Positions 49,921-62,372 are shown, numbered from the stretch's first letter. The stretch is DNA of 64,000 nucleotides from Mycoplasma iguanae (GCF_024722375.1 NZ_CP102734.1:124001-188000), one strand, 5' to 3'. Translations and numbers: made by a program. Notes: generated from the sequence alone by a model not told the origin.

Positions 49921-51484
49921 TAAAGAGTTAGATATAACTTCAGTAATTAAAAAGCAAATCAAAAATTTTCATAAAAAAATTGAAGAATCAGAAATTGGAG
50001 AAGTAATTTCTGTTAGTGATTATGTGGCAATTGTTTATGGATTAAAAGATGTGCAATTTGGTGAAGTGCTAATTTTTGAAAAATCAAATGTTTCAGGAAT
50101 GGCTTATTCATTAGAAGAAGAATTTATTGGAGTTTTAATTTTAGGGGATGAAACTAAAATATTTGAAGGTGAAATAGTTCATCGTACTAAAGAAATTATT
50201 TCAACTAAAATTGGTGATGCATTAGTTGGTCGTGTATTAAATGCTTTAGGTGAACCAATTGATGGTAAAACACCACTTGCAAAATTAAAAAGCAAAGAAA
50301 TTTTCACAGAAGCTCCAAGCATTATGTCACGTCAAGAAGTAAATCAACCACTAGATACAGGAATTTTGTTAATAGATTCAATGATTCCAATTGGTAAAGG
50401 TCAAAGAGAATTAATTATCGGTGATCGTCAAACTGGTAAAACTTCAATCGCCTTAGACACAATCATCAATCAAAAAGGAAAAGATGTTATATGTGTTTAT
50501 GTGGCAATTGGTCAAAAAAATTCAACAGTTTCCCAAATTGTTGATAAATTAGAAAAGCATGAAGCAATGGCTTATACCACAGTTGTTTCAGCTGGAGCTT
50601 CAGAATCAGCTCCAATGCAATACATTGCACCTTATACAGGGGTTACAATTGCAGAAGAGTGAATGAAACGTGGTAAAAATGTTTTAGTTGTTTATGATGA
50701 TTTATCAAAACATGCTGTAGCTTATAGAGCTCTTTCACTACTTCTAAGACGTCCACCAGGTCGTGAAGCTTATCCAGGAGACATTTTTTTTCAGCATTCA
50801 TATTTATTAGAAAGAGCTGCAAAATTAAGTGATACTTTAGGAGGTGGTTCAATTACTGCCTTACCAATTATCGAAACACAAGCGGGAGATATTTCAGCTT
50901 ACATTCCAACTAATGTTATTTCAATTACTGATGGACAAATTTTTACAAAAGAATCATTATTTAATATTGGTCAAAGGCCAGCTGTTGATATTGGTTTTTC
51001 TGTTTCTCGTGTTGGTTCAGCTGCCCAAACCAAGCCAATGAAAAAAGTTGTTTCTTCATTAAAGCTGGAACTTGCTCAATATAATGAAATGGAAGCTTTT
51101 GCACAATTTGGTTCTGATTTAGATGAATCAACCAAAAGAATTTTAAATCATGGGGCAAAAGTTTATGAATTGTTAAAACAACCACAATATAATCCTTTAT
51201 CTAATGAAAATCAAACGCTAATTTTGCTTGCTGTTAAAGAAAGAATTATTAATATTGTTCCAAAAGAAAAAATATCTGATTTTAAAGAAGAATTTATTAA
51301 ATTTGCCAACAGTAATGCTGATATTCTAAAACTGAAAAGACAATTAGCTAATGACAAAAATTTTACAGATGAAACATATAAAATTGCATTAGAACTAACA
51401 TTAAATTTCACTAAAGGTTATGTACAAACAATACCAGATTATGATGCATCTAAATATGAACCTGTTCCCTATGAAAGAAATTAA
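49910..51484 (+). CDS. atpA: ATP synthase F1 subunit alpha
   Basis: 524 aa, one UGA inside. P-loop [17 protein letters not shown], and the [11 protein letters not shown] signature with the arginine finger. Non-catalytic nucleotide-binding subunit of the F1 hexamer. The start overlaps atpH; RBS AAGAGGAG lies inside atpH. Confidence 0.98.
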
Positions 51485-51486
51485 AT

Positions 51487-52332
51487 ATGGCTTCTCTACA
51501 ATCAATTAAAAGTAGAATATCTTCAATTGAAACAACAAGAAAAATCACCAAAGCAATGGAACTTGTTTCATCAGCTAAAACAAGAAAAATCAAAATGTAT
51601 CATGAATCGATCCAAGAATATGTGCAAGCTATTGCTCAAGTCTTAGGTTCAATTTATCAAAAAAATAATGCAAAAGATTTAGATTTAGACATCAATGTAA
51701 CAGCTGGACAATTATATGTAATTGTTACTTCCCAATTAGGACTATGTGGACCTTACAACTTAAACATTGCAAAACTTGCAAAAAAATTAGTAACTAAAAA
51801 TGACTACGTAATTATTCTAGGGTCAAAAGGAATTTCTATTTTAAGAGAAACTTTTTTAGAAGAACAAGTTTTATTTAAAGTGGCCAAATATGAACATGAT
51901 GATTTAACTAAAGCTTTAGAACAAATTAAAAATATTATCGTTAACTATCTAAATGACAAAAAAATTAGTGCTGTTAATGTGTTATATACCCAGTATATTA
52001 ACAGTTTAACTTTCCAAGCAATAAATAAAGAAATATTTCCTTTAAAAGCAAACGATTTTACAAACAATCTTTTAGCTGGAGAATTAGAATTGGAACCCAA
52101 TGCTCAAAAGATTTTAAAAAGTGTTTTACCACTTTACTTTAGCTCAACTTTATTGAATTTAATCATAGAAAGTAAAGTATCAGAAATGTCTTCAAGAATG
52201 TCTGCAATGAAAAGTGCAACAAATAATGCAGATGAAATTAATCGAACATTGAAGTTATTATTTAATAAATCACGTCAGTCAAATATTACACAAGAAATTA
52301 CCGAAATTATTAACGGTGCCTTAAATGATTAA
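51487..52332 (+). CDS. atpG: ATP synthase F1 subunit gamma
   Basis: 281 aa central rotor shaft. N-terminal helix SIKSRISSIETTRKITKAMELVSSAK and C-terminal SEMSSRMSAMKSATNNADE are the family's diagnostic ends. It starts 2 bases after atpA. Confidence 0.97.
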   Translation: MASLQSIKSRISSIETTRKITKAMELVSSAKTRKIKMYHESIQEYVQAIAQVLGSIYQKNNAKDLDLDINVTAGQLYVIVTSQLGLCGPYNLNIAKLAKKLVTKNDYVIILGSKGISILRETFLEEQVLFKVAKYEHDDLTKALEQIKNIIVNYLNDKKISAVNVLYTQYINSLTFQAINKEIFPLKANDFTNNLLAGELELEPNAQKILKSVLPLYFSSTLLNLIIESKVSEMSSRMSAMKSATNNADEINRTLKLLFNKSRQSNITQEITEIINGALND

Positions 52333-52337
52333 AATAG

Positions 52338-53762
<1,425 letters not shown>

Positions 53763-53770
53763 GAGTAATC

Positions 53771-54145
53771 ATGTTAACAACAAATTTAAAAATTATTACG
53801 CCTAACGGAATTTTTCTAGAAGAAGATGTAGAAATTGCTACTGTAACAACACTTGCAGGTCAAATTGGAATTCAAGCAAATCGTGTGCCATTTGCTTCTT
53901 ATATTCAACCTTCATTCATTTTAATTAACTGAACTCATTCTTCAAATTTTAAAAAGTTTTGAACTAATGGAGCATTAGTTTATGCAGAAAAATCTTTTGT
54001 AAAAATTATCACTGATAATATTCAAAGTGATATTGATGAAGCAACAATAGAAGCTAATAAGCAAAAACAAAAACATGAAGCTTCAACAGTTACAGGTAGT
54101 GAAGTAGAAATTAAGCGTCAATTAAAGAAAAATTTTAAAAACTAG
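53771..54145 (+). CDS. atpC: ATP synthase F1 subunit epsilon
   Basis: 124 aa, read with UGA codons as Trp. Beta-sandwich N-domain (LKIITPNGIFLEEDVEIATVTT, GQIGIQANRVPF) and a short helical, Lys-rich end. It regulates and couples the rotor. Last gene of the ATP synthase operon; RBS AGGAGTAATC begins in the atpD stop. A terminator overlaps its stop codon. Confidence 0.92.
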
Positions 54146-54168
54146 CTTCTTTTTGAAGCTTTTTTATT
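54144..54168 (+). terminator. Terminator of the ATP synthase operon
   Basis: AGCTTC (54144-54149) pairs with GAAGCT (54155-54160) and T6 follows; the first arm lies in the atpC stop codon. Confidence 0.85.
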
Positions 54169-54204
54169 ATTTTATTGTTTTTTATAAAATAGCTTTTTTA
54201 TCGA

Positions 54205-54210
54205 TATAAT
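54205..54210 (+). promoter_or_regulatory. -10 box of rbgA
   Basis: TATAAT ends 10 bases before the ATG at 54221, leaving a leader of about 3-5 bases at most. No ribosome-binding site is present. Confidence 0.5.
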
Positions 54211-54220
54211 TAAATAATTT

Positions 54221-55051
54221 ATGTCACATTTTCAATGATTTCCTGGCCATATGGCTAAAGCTCTAAGAGAAATAAAAGAAAAACAAACTCTCGCTGATCT
54301 TTTTATTATTACTTTAGATGCTCGTGCACCTATCAGTTCTTATAATGAAGAATTTGATTATATTGCCCCACACAAACCCCGGCTTTTTGTAATTACTAAA
54401 ATTGATTTAGCTGATAAAAGTAAACTACCTAAAATTCGTCAACGATTTAATTCAGAAAATGCTGCAGTTATTGAAGTTAATTTAAAAAAATTTAGTTCTA
54501 AAGAAAAAATTATTAAAGCCGCAGAAAAACTTTTATATGAAAAGCGTATTCGCGATCTAAATAAAGGTTTATTAAAACCTCGCTTAAGAGTTTTTGTAAT
54601 GGGTGTCCCCAATAGTGGAAAATCAACTTTAATTAATTTAGTAGCGCAAGCTAAAACTAAAGTAGGAAATATGCCCGGAGTAACTAAAGGACAGCAATGG
54701 ATTAAAGCTGGAGATCTCCAATTATTAGATACACCAGGAATTTTATGACCTAAAGCTTCTGATGAACTGATTGGAATTAAAATTGCCATTATTGGTTCAA
54801 TTAAATTTGATATTATTCCACCAAAAATTTTATTTAATGAGTGTTATCGATTAGTATCAAAATATTACCCTGAAAAAATTATTCAAATAGGTTTAAAGCC
54901 TGCTGATGATGAAGTTGATATTTATAATAGCTTACATAAACTTTGTGAAATTAAAAAATTTTATTTACCAAATCAAGAACACAATCTAGATAAAGCAATG
55001 AAATGATTTACCACTTATTTAAGAGATTTAAAAGGCGTTACTTATGATTAA
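54221..55051 (+). CDS. rbgA: Ribosome biogenesis GTPase RbgA (YlqF)
   Basis: 276 aa circularly permuted GTPase: G4 TKIDLAD precedes G1 GVPNSGKST and G3 DTPGIL. N-terminal HFQWFPGHMAKA is the family signature (Trp by UGA). It acts in late 50S maturation. It starts 75 bases after the ATP synthase operon with its own near-leaderless promoter; tdk follows with a 16-base gap, probably on the same transcript. Confidence 0.94.
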
Positions 55052-55067
55052 TAATTAAGGAGTGATG

Positions 55068-55670
55068 ATGTATAAAAAATTTTCTGAAGGAATGATTGAA
55101 GTTATTACAGGACCAATGTTTTCTGGAAAAAGTGATGAACTTTTAAAAAGAATTATTACACTTTCTTATGCTAATGTTAAAACGCTAATTTTCAAACCAA
55201 CATTTGATACGCGTTTTTCTGATGATGAAATTGTTTCACGTTCAGGTGCAAAAATGAAAGCTTACAATGTAAAAGACTCACAACAAATTCGTGAAATCAT
55301 CAGCCAACAAAAAAGCAAATTTAAAGCAATTGCCATTGATGAAGTACATTTCTTTGATAAAGATTTAATTTTTTTAATTGATGAATTAGCCAATTCTGGT
55401 TATCGAGTAATTGTTAGTGGTTTGGATCAAGATTTTTTACGCCGTCCTTTCACAATCATGCCTCAACTTTTAGCAATGGCAGAACACATTGATAAACTGC
55501 AAGCTATTTGTGTAGTATGTAAAAATGCCGCTTCTACAACATTTAGAAAAGTAAATAAAAGCAATATTAAATTAATTGGTGATACAGATGAATATGAATC
55601 ACGTTGTCGCTCATGCCATATTAAAGGCGAATATGCTAAACTAACAAAAATGAATTTAGATAAAGAATAA
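55068..55670 (+). CDS. tdk: Thymidine kinase
   Basis: 200 aa type II TK. P-loop GPMFSGKSDELLKRI, DEVHFFD, lasso segment, and four zinc Cys (CVVCKN and CRSCH). Three candidate starts lie together (GTG 55062, ATG 55065, ATG 55068); 55068 gives proper spacing to AAGGAG at 55057-55062. Phosphorylates salvaged thymidine, complementing the deo/upp salvage genes. Confidence 0.95.
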   Translation: MYKKFSEGMIEVITGPMFSGKSDELLKRIITLSYANVKTLIFKPTFDTRFSDDEIVSRSGAKMKAYNVKDSQQIREIISQQKSKFKAIAIDEVHFFDKDLIFLIDELANSGYRVIVSGLDQDFLRRPFTIMPQLLAMAEHIDKLQAICVVCKNAASTTFRKVNKSNIKLIGDTDEYESRCRSCHIKGEYAKLTKMNLDKE

Positions 55671-55700
55671 AAAAACCACAATTATTTTGTGGTTTTTTTT
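55671..55700 (+). terminator. Bidirectional terminator between tdk and the lipoprotein gene
   Basis: AAAAACCACA pairs with TGTGGTTTTT with an A-run before and T-run after; serves both converging genes. Confidence 0.88.
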
Positions 55701-55704
55701 TATA

Positions 55705-57543
55705 TTAATTTACATAGTATCTATTGTTTTCACCTTCAATATGCATTCCAGCATCTAAGGTTTCAGTTTTTTCAACTTTTTGACCATTTACTGTTATTGA
55801 ATATTTTAAAGTTATATATAGTCTTTTATTTTGTACATAAATTTCACTAATGCTGATAGTTTTAAATTCTCAATCAATGGGGTAAGGTCAATTATTAGGA
55901 TTTTTTAAATTTAAGATTTTATTATCAAAATATAAGTCAAAGAATTTTCAAGGTTCGGCATTTAAATTAAAGCCGTTAGCATTAAAACTTAGATCTAATT
56001 TATTAGCTGTATTTCAAATTCCAGTGATTTTTTTATTATTAAATGAAAATAAAGTTGTTCATGAATTTAGTACTTTATTACTTCTAATCTTTACAGAAAA
56101 TTTATTAATATCTGAAGCTTGTCATTTATTAACTCCTGATATATCAAAAGTTTTAAATGCAATACTATTATTTTGTCAATCATAAGAATCAGCTTCGTTT
56201 ATTTTATACATTTCCAAAATAACTTTCATAGTACCTGCTGCATCATTGGCATCATAAACATTAGAAATTTTAAAATAATATTTATTGCCATTAGCTAATT
56301 CATTTGGAATATCAAATCATTGATTAGCAAAATAACTTGAAGATTCTTGAGTAAGTTGTTTAAAGTAAAAATTCCCATGAAAATTTTGACCATAATAATT
56401 AGTAGTTATTTCTGGATATTCATTACTAAATTGGAATAATAAATTATTTTGTTCATTCACTTCTTGATTAAATACTTTTTGATATCAAGAAGGATAAATA
56501 TTAGTGATATTTGTAAATGAATTATTTTTCAGTTTGATTTCATTAAAAGCTTTTAAAACAGAATTTTCTTGTTCTAAGGGTATTTTTAATGAATTTTGAA
56601 GTTCTCCTGAACTTGCTTTAGATTCAAAAGTTTGAGTTTCAATTTTACTATCTTTTATATTTGTAAAATTAACAGCTAAAACAACATTAATTACTAACTC
56701 TTTACTCTCATCTTTTTTTTCAGCACTTTTAATTTTTAGTGTCGGAGTAACAATTTTTTGTCATGCAGGACTATTTGAAAATTTGTAAGCTATAAAAGTA
56801 ATTTCTTTCAATTTTTCAATTTTTTGTTCATTACTGATACTTGAACTATTAAAATCATTAACTAGTTGATCTATATTTTTACCTTTTGTATTTGGATTTT
56901 CTAAAGTAACATCCAAGTTATTATAGAGTTTATATTCAGTATATGAATTAAAATTACTTACACCATTAACAACATTGAAAAAACCAAGTTTTTTAGAAGT
57001 TGTTAATTTATATTCTTTGCTTTGGTTTTTACCATTTTGTGAAATAGTTGCAACAACTGTCATAGTACCTGCATTGGTGTCTAAATCTTTTGCAGTTAAT
57101 GTCACATTATCATGAGAAACTTTTGAATGAGTTGTAATATTGAACTTGTTTTTATTTAAATGATTTGATAAATTACTTGATAAATATTCAGAAGCGAATA
57201 AATTATCTTTTAAAGAAATTGTAAAATTAGTAAATAAATTATCTAATGCTTTTTCTGCAACTATTTCAGATTCTTTATCAGGATTAGCAGGTTTGACAGG
57301 AGCTGGTTGTGGTTTGGAATCTTCAGGTTTTTGGTTTGTATTTTGATTATCAGTTGCATTAGGTTTATTTTCTGGATTAGTTGTAACAGGTTGAGTAGGG
57401 CTAACAGCAGCAGGTTGCTTTTCATTTTCTTTACTATTTTCTGTTGTAGTATTAGTTTTTGCAGCAGCACAACTCATCGCTACAAATGGGATAAATGTAG
57501 ATAATACAGCTAAGTATTGCAGGTTTTTTTTGTTAATTTTCAT
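55705..57543 (-). CDS. Surface lipoprotein of unknown function
   Basis: 612 aa once UGA codons are read through; the first 260 residues precede the first UGA. Signal peptide with lipobox VAMSC (Cys25), then a linker of about 65 residues rich in Pro, Asn, Gln and Lys. The remainder is strand-rich with many Trp, most of them UGA-coded. Typical exposed mycoplasma lipoprotein; the family is not recognised. Monocistronic and convergent with tdk. Confidence 0.82.
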
Positions 57544-57738
57544 ATCTATAAATTTTATAGTAAAAGCATAAATAAAATAAAAAATTACATAATATTAAAA
57601 AGCACAATTGGCAATCAAATAAAAGCAAACTAAAATTTTGCTTTTTCTATTACAAAAATAGCATGAATTTCATTAAATTGTGGTAATATATACAGCGATA
57701 TAAAAGTTATTTTTTTTAAATATATGAATGGAGAAAAT

Positions 57739-57837
57739 ATGACTAAAGCACGTCGTGCTGAAATGGCTGTTAGAAGAGAAAAAAGATTAGCCAAAATTCG
57801 TAAAGCAGCTAAAAAAGCAGCGCTTAAATCTAAATAA
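57739..57837 (+). CDS. Tiny highly basic protein (32 aa), unknown
   Basis: MTKARRAEMAVRREKRLAKI opens a 32-residue ORF with about 14 Lys/Arg and a predicted single helix. It has a strong ribosome-binding site (TGGAGAA), its own upstream -10-like sequence (TATAAA near 57699) and a terminator right after the stop, so it looks like a real one-gene transcript. It does not match the small ribosomal proteins L34, L36, S21 or THX that I know. A nucleic-acid- or ribosome-binding role is only a guess. Confidence 0.6.
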   Translation: MTKARRAEMAVRREKRLAKIRKAAKKAALKSK

Positions 57838-57848
57838 TTTTCATTATT

Positions 57849-57880
57849 AAGTAAATCTTAAGTGTTTAAGATTTACTTTT
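57849..57880 (+). terminator. Terminator after the 32-aa ORF
   Basis: AAGTAAATCTTAA pairs with TTAAGATTTACTT across a short loop and T residues follow. Confidence 0.82.
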
Positions 57881-57926
57881 TAATTTTTAAATGGATAATA
57901 ATAACTTTTGACTTAAGGAGAAAACA

Positions 57927-59360
57927 ATGAAATTAACTGACAAAAAAACCAAAATCATTGCAACAATTGGACCTTCATCAAATAACTATGAAACTTTAAA
58001 AGAACTAGTTCTTGCTGGTGTTACAACTGTTAGGGCAAATTTTTCGCATGGTACACATGAAGAACAAAATGGTAAATTTGAATTAGCAAAACAAATTTCA
58101 AAAGAATTAAATGTTCCAATTTCTTTAATGCTAGACACAAAAGGTCCTGAAATTAGAATTGGACAAATGAAAGATGGAGCACAAAAAATTACAGCTAACT
58201 CAAAAATTAAAATTTTTACAGGTTCAAAGCAATTTAAAGAACATGTAGGAACTTCATCAGAAATTACTGTTTCATATCAAATGGATAAAGATTTAAAAGT
58301 AGGAGATCTAGTTTTAATTGATGATGGAAAATTAAAAACAGTAGTTTTAGATATTAAAAAAGGTGAAATTTTAGTTGAAGCTCAAAATGATCATAAATTA
58401 AAAACCAACAAAAGAATTAATCTTCCTGGCGTTGAATTTTCACTACCTTTTTTAGCTAAAAAAGATATTGCTGATATTAAATTTGGAATCAAAAAAGGAA
58501 TTAACTATGTTGCTGCTTCATTTGTTAACTCAGCAGCTAATATTAAAGAATTAAGAACACTTTTAAACGAAAATGGTGGAAAACATGTGCAAATTATTGC
58601 AAAAATTGAATCACATGTGGGAACAGTAAAAATTGATGAAATTATTAAAGTTTCAGATGGTATCATGGTAGCTCGTGGAGATTTAGGATTAGAAATTCCT
58701 TTTCAAGATGTTCCCTACTATCAAAAGAAAATTATTCGTAAATGTCGTTTAGCTGGTAAACCAGTTATTGTGGCAACTCAAATGTTAGATTCAATGGAAA
58801 ATCATCCCCACCCCACAAGAGCTGAAGTAACTGACGTTTATTGAGCAACAGAACTAGGAGCTGACTCAACAATGCTTTCTGGAGAATCTGCACAAGGAGA
58901 TTTCCCATTACTAGCAGTAAAAACAATGGCCACAATTAATGAACGTGCAGAACGTGAATTTTATCAAAAATTATTTTATGATATGCAATTAAAAGCTATG
59001 ATTGCTTCTTCAAAAGGTAAAAGAGCTGAAATTGCTAAAGAAATTGCCCTAACATGTCAAAAAGATAAAGTTGACTATGTTGTTGTACTTTCAAGAACAG
59101 GTAAATTATTAAAAGAAGTTGCTAAATTTAGACCAAACGCTCCAATTATTGGAATTTTAAATGATGAAGCAATGATTGGTGCATTCGGTGTAACTTCTTC
59201 AGTTTATACTTCATTAGATTCACTAGAACTATTCAAGGAAATCAAACAAGATTCTGCAAAAGCCATTGATGCAGTTAAACCTTATGGAATCAAAAAAGGT
59301 GACATTGTTTTAGTTGTAGAAAATGATAAAATCACAAAATTAGTTGCAAAAAGAATTTAA
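57927..59360 (+). CDS. pyk: Pyruvate kinase
   Basis: 477 aa, one UGA inside. [10 protein letters not shown] opening, [18 protein letters not shown], active-site IAKIESH and [12 protein letters not shown]. It catalyses the final ATP-forming step of glycolysis, matching pfkA. No extra C-terminal PEP-utilising domain. RBS AAGGAG. Monocistronic with a terminator. Confidence 0.97.
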
Positions 59361-59380
59361 TTTTTCTTAATAATTTATAC

Positions 59381-59412
59381 AAAATCTGGATTCAGTATTT
59401 TCCAGATTTTTT
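59381..59412 (+). terminator. Terminator after pyk
   Basis: AAAATCTGGA (59381-59390) pairs with TCCAGATTTT (59401-59410). Confidence 0.9.
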
Positions 59413-59454
59413 ATTTTTAAAATTTTAAAGTATACTTTTATAAAAATAAAAATT

Positions 59455-59799
59455 ATGCACTTATACGAAATTAAAAAAAGTAAATTTTATACCGCAATTT
59501 ATCAAGTAAATTCTAAAAAAACAATTGATGAAATCATCCAAAAATTAAAAAAAGAACATAAAAAAGCCCGCCATATTTGTTATGCATTTTACTATCAAGA
59601 TGGAGAAGGTAATTTTCATGGAGGATATTGGGATGATGGTGAACCTAAAGGTAGCGCAGGTCAACCGCTATTTAGTTTGTTGCAACATCACCACCAAATT
59701 AATAAATTATTAGTTGTTATACGCTATTTTGGCGGAACAAAACTAGGATATGGAGGATTATTAAGGGCATATATTAATGCTGCTAAATTAAATTTTTAG
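59455..59799 (+). CDS. YigZ/IMPACT-family protein, N-domain only
   Basis: 114 aa: SKFYTAIYQVNS, ARHICYAFYY, DDGEPKGSAGQP and VIRYFGGTKLGYGGLLRAY are the UPF0029 signature. Usual YigZ is about 200 aa with a second domain that is missing here. Function unknown; a link to translation is suspected in this family. No ribosome-binding site; TATAAA ends 9 bases before the ATG, so the mRNA is near-leaderless. Confidence 0.88.
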   Translation: MHLYEIKKSKFYTAIYQVNSKKTIDEIIQKLKKEHKKARHICYAFYYQDGEGNFHGGYWDDGEPKGSAGQPLFSLLQHHHQINKLLVVIRYFGGTKLGYGGLLRAYINAAKLNF

Positions 59800-59812
59800 T
59801 TTTGTGCTGTGT

Positions 59813-59818
59813 TATAAT
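59813..59818 (+). promoter_or_regulatory. Extended -10 box of rluD
   Basis: TGTTATAAT ends 7 bases before the ATG at 59826, again predicting a leaderless mRNA. Confidence 0.5.
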
Positions 59819-59825
59819 TTTGACA

Positions 59826-60707
59826 ATGAAAATTACAGCAAAATACAGCGAAAGAATTGACAAATACATCAGTGATAATTCAGAAATATCAAGAAATGAT
59901 ATTAAAGATTTAATTTTAAATCATGAAGTTTTTGTGAATGGTATTTCTGTGCGTAAACCAAAATTTATGTTAACTGAAAATGATGAAATTGAAATCATTA
60001 ATATCCCAACTAAAGTTATGGATATTAACCCAGAAAAGATCCCTTTAAAAATTGTTTTTGAAGATGATGATATTATCATTGTAGATAAACCTTCAGGTAT
60101 GGTAGTGCATCCTGCACCAGGGAATATGAGTGGGACATTAGTAAATGCTTTGCTTTATCACTTCAATAATAATCTTTCTGATGAAAATGGTTATTTAAGA
60201 CCGGGAATTGTTCACAGAATTGACAAAAATACTTCAGGGCTTTTAATTGTTGCCAAGAATAATAAAATTCACAAATATTTAACTGAAAAATTAAAAAATC
60301 ATGAAATTAAAAGAAAGTACAAAGCCATTGTCGAAAATTTTTTAGAAAACGATATTATCAATTTAGATTTACCAATTGGCCGTGATCCTCAAAATCGCCA
60401 AAAAATGGCAGTTATTAAACAAAACTCAAAAGAAGCTAGAACAAAAGTTTTTTTAGAAAAACTTTTTGAATATGAAAATAAAAAATACTCCTTAATTCGC
60501 TGTGAACTAGAAACAGGAAGAACCCACCAAATTAGAGTACATTTATCCTACATTAAACACCCAGTTTATGGAGATCCTTTATATGGTAATACTGTAGATG
60601 ATTTTGGTCAAAGATTACATGCTTATGAACTTAGTTTGACAATGCCTGATGGCAAAGAATTAAAATTCACAAGTGATTTACCAAAAGAATTCGATATTGC
60701 AAACTAG
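59826..60707 (+). CDS. rluD: 23S rRNA pseudouridine synthase, RluD family
   Basis: 293 aa. N-terminal S4 domain (~1-65) and catalytic domain with the essential Asp in GIVHRIDKNTSGLL; RTHQIRVHLSYIKHPVYGDPLYG late motif. Start ATG 59826; an upstream in-frame ATG at 59802 would place the promoter inside the gene. Paralogue choice (RluC or RluD) is not certain. Confidence 0.92.
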   Translation: MKITAKYSERIDKYISDNSEISRNDIKDLILNHEVFVNGISVRKPKFMLTENDEIEIINIPTKVMDINPEKIPLKIVFEDDDIIIVDKPSGMVVHPAPGNMSGTLVNALLYHFNNNLSDENGYLRPGIVHRIDKNTSGLLIVAKNNKIHKYLTEKLKNHEIKRKYKAIVENFLENDIINLDLPIGRDPQNRQKMAVIKQNSKEARTKVFLEKLFEYENKKYSLIRCELETGRTHQIRVHLSYIKHPVYGDPLYGNTVDDFGQRLHAYELSLTMPDGKELKFTSDLPKEFDIAN

Positions 60708-60716
60708 CTAATTGAT

Positions 60717-60752
60717 AATTAGCAGTTAATATAATAGATTGCTAATTTTTCT
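60717..60752 (+). terminator. Terminator after rluD, with an alternative hairpin
   Basis: AATTAGCA (60717-60724) pairs with TGCTAATT (60740-60747) followed by TTTT. The first arm can also pair with GCTAATT at 60707-60713, giving two mutually exclusive stems. Confidence 0.6.
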
Positions 60753-60812
60753 TTTTGTTTTAAAAATAAAGAGTATAATAATGGAATAAATATCAAAGAA
60801 AGAGGTTAATTC

Positions 60813-61691
60813 ATGAGTAACCAAACCTTATATTCAAATACAAAAGACATGTGAAATGCAGAAAATAAAAACTTTTTTAAATATGGAAAAAATATTTTAT
60901 TTTTTTGAGTAGCATTAATTTTGGGGACAGTTTTTGCCCTATCAGCCCGAATTGTGAATATTTATCAAATGTATTCAGAAAATTCAAATATTTCTGATGA
61001 TGTCAAAAGATTACAAACACAATCAAATATAAGTTTAATATTTTCTATTTTAGTAGTAGCTTGAATTTTATATTCTTTAATAGCTTTTGTTAGATCAATT
61101 AACTATGTAAAAAAAGAGGAAAACTTTTCACTTTTAAAAGCATCTAATGTCTTTAAATTTATTAGCTTTTTATCGCTATTTCATGCTATTATGGGTTTAA
61201 CATCGCCTTTATTTACAAATCAAGGACATTTATTGTTTGATCATTCAACTGGTTTAGTTTTTCCATTATGAACATTCATTTTTATCAATATTTTACTTTT
61301 TGTAATTTCTTATTTGGGACAGTTAAAATACATGAATAAATTATGAAATTTAAAAATTGGTTTTATTCAAATACAAATGCAAAAACAAATGTCAGAATTT
61401 ATGGAAAAAAATAAAAGTTCTTTTGGTCAATTTAATGCTCCATTCGGTCCTTTCGGTCCATCTCAAGCAAGTGGTCATTCTACAGAACAAAATAATGAAG
61501 CTAATTCTGAAAATAAAGCAACAAATCAAATGACTGAACAAGAAAAGAAAAAAGCTGCAGCTGAAGCAAAGTTAAATGGATTAACATTATCAGAATTACG
61601 TAATATGGCTAAAAAATTAAACATTTTTGGTTATGAAGATATGAAACGACCTGAATTAATTAAATTTATTTTACAAAATACAGGTTTCTAA
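60813..61691 (+). CDS. Four-helix membrane protein with C-terminal Rho_N/SAP-like motif
   Basis: 292 aa read through UGA codons. Four membrane helices in the first ~190 residues, then a Gln/Asn/Ser-rich linker with FGPFGPS. At the end is a 35-residue helical motif (LTLSELRNMAKKLNI, MKRPELIKFIL) of the Rho_N/SAP/HeH type, which in other proteins binds nucleic acids or mediates folding contacts. Own promoter (TATAAT 60774-60779) and terminator. Unknown function; topology should put the C-terminus inside the cell. Confidence 0.8.
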
Positions 61692-61744
61692 ATTGTATAA
61701 AGTAAAACTTATAAATTTTTGCTATTATAATAAACCATTTTATG

Positions 61745-61780
61745 AAAAACAAACCACTTTTGTCGGGTTTGTTTTTCTTT
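61745..61780 (+). terminator. Terminator ahead of the rpsL operon
   Basis: AAAAACAAACC (61745-61755) pairs with GGTTTGTTTTT (61766-61776), then a T-rich tail. Confidence 0.88.
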
Positions 61781-61849
61781 TTTATTCTCATTAATTTTAA
61801 TATTAAAATAAAAAAAATATTTTTTATGATACACACGGATAAGTTGTTA

Positions 61850-61855
61850 TATAAT
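61850..61855 (+). promoter_or_regulatory. -10 box of the rpsL-rpsG-fusA operon
   Basis: TATAAT lies 78 bases ahead of the rpsL ATG, giving a leader of about 70 bases. That leader holds a weak AT stem (AAAATAATT/AATTATTTT). Confidence 0.5.
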
Positions 61856-61933
61856 TAACAAGTTAATTTTAAAATAATTAAATTATTTTGACCTACTTCA
61901 ATAAAAATATTAAATCAAATAGAAAGGAATTAG

Positions 61934-62347
61934 ATGCCTACAATAAGTCAATTAGTTAACCAAGGTCGTAAAAGCAAAGTATTTAAATCTAAATCACCTG
62001 CTTTAATTAGAGGTTACAATTCACTAAAGAAAAAAGAAACGAGTTTACCTTCACCATTTAAAAGAGGAGTATGTACAAGGGTTGCAACAATGACACCTAA
62101 AAAACCTAACTCTGCCTTACGTAAATATGCAAGGGTTAAATTATCAAATGGAATGGAAGTTACAGCTTACATACCAGGAGAAGGGCACAATTTACAAGAA
62201 CACTCAGTTGTTTTAATTCGTGGTGGTAAAGTTAAAGATTTACCAGGGGTTAGATACCATATTATTAGAGGTACCCAAGATGCTGCTGGAGTTGCAAAAC
62301 GTAACCAAGGTAGATCTAAGTACGGAACAAAAAGAGTTAAAAAATAA
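61934..62347 (+). CDS. rpsL: Ribosomal protein uS12
   Basis: 137 aa: [11 protein letters not shown] opening, [26 protein letters not shown] with the Lys (wild-type, streptomycin-sensitive type) and [17 protein letters not shown]. Decoding-centre protein. First gene of the str operon. RBS AAAGGAA. Confidence 0.98.
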   Translation: MPTISQLVNQGRKSKVFKSKSPALIRGYNSLKKKETSLPSPFKRGVCTRVATMTPKKPNSALRKYARVKLSNGMEVTAYIPGEGHNLQEHSVVLIRGGKVKDLPGVRYHIIRGTQDAAGVAKRNQGRSKYGTKRVKK

Positions 62348-62372
62348 TAAAAATTAGAAAGGAAATTTAAAT

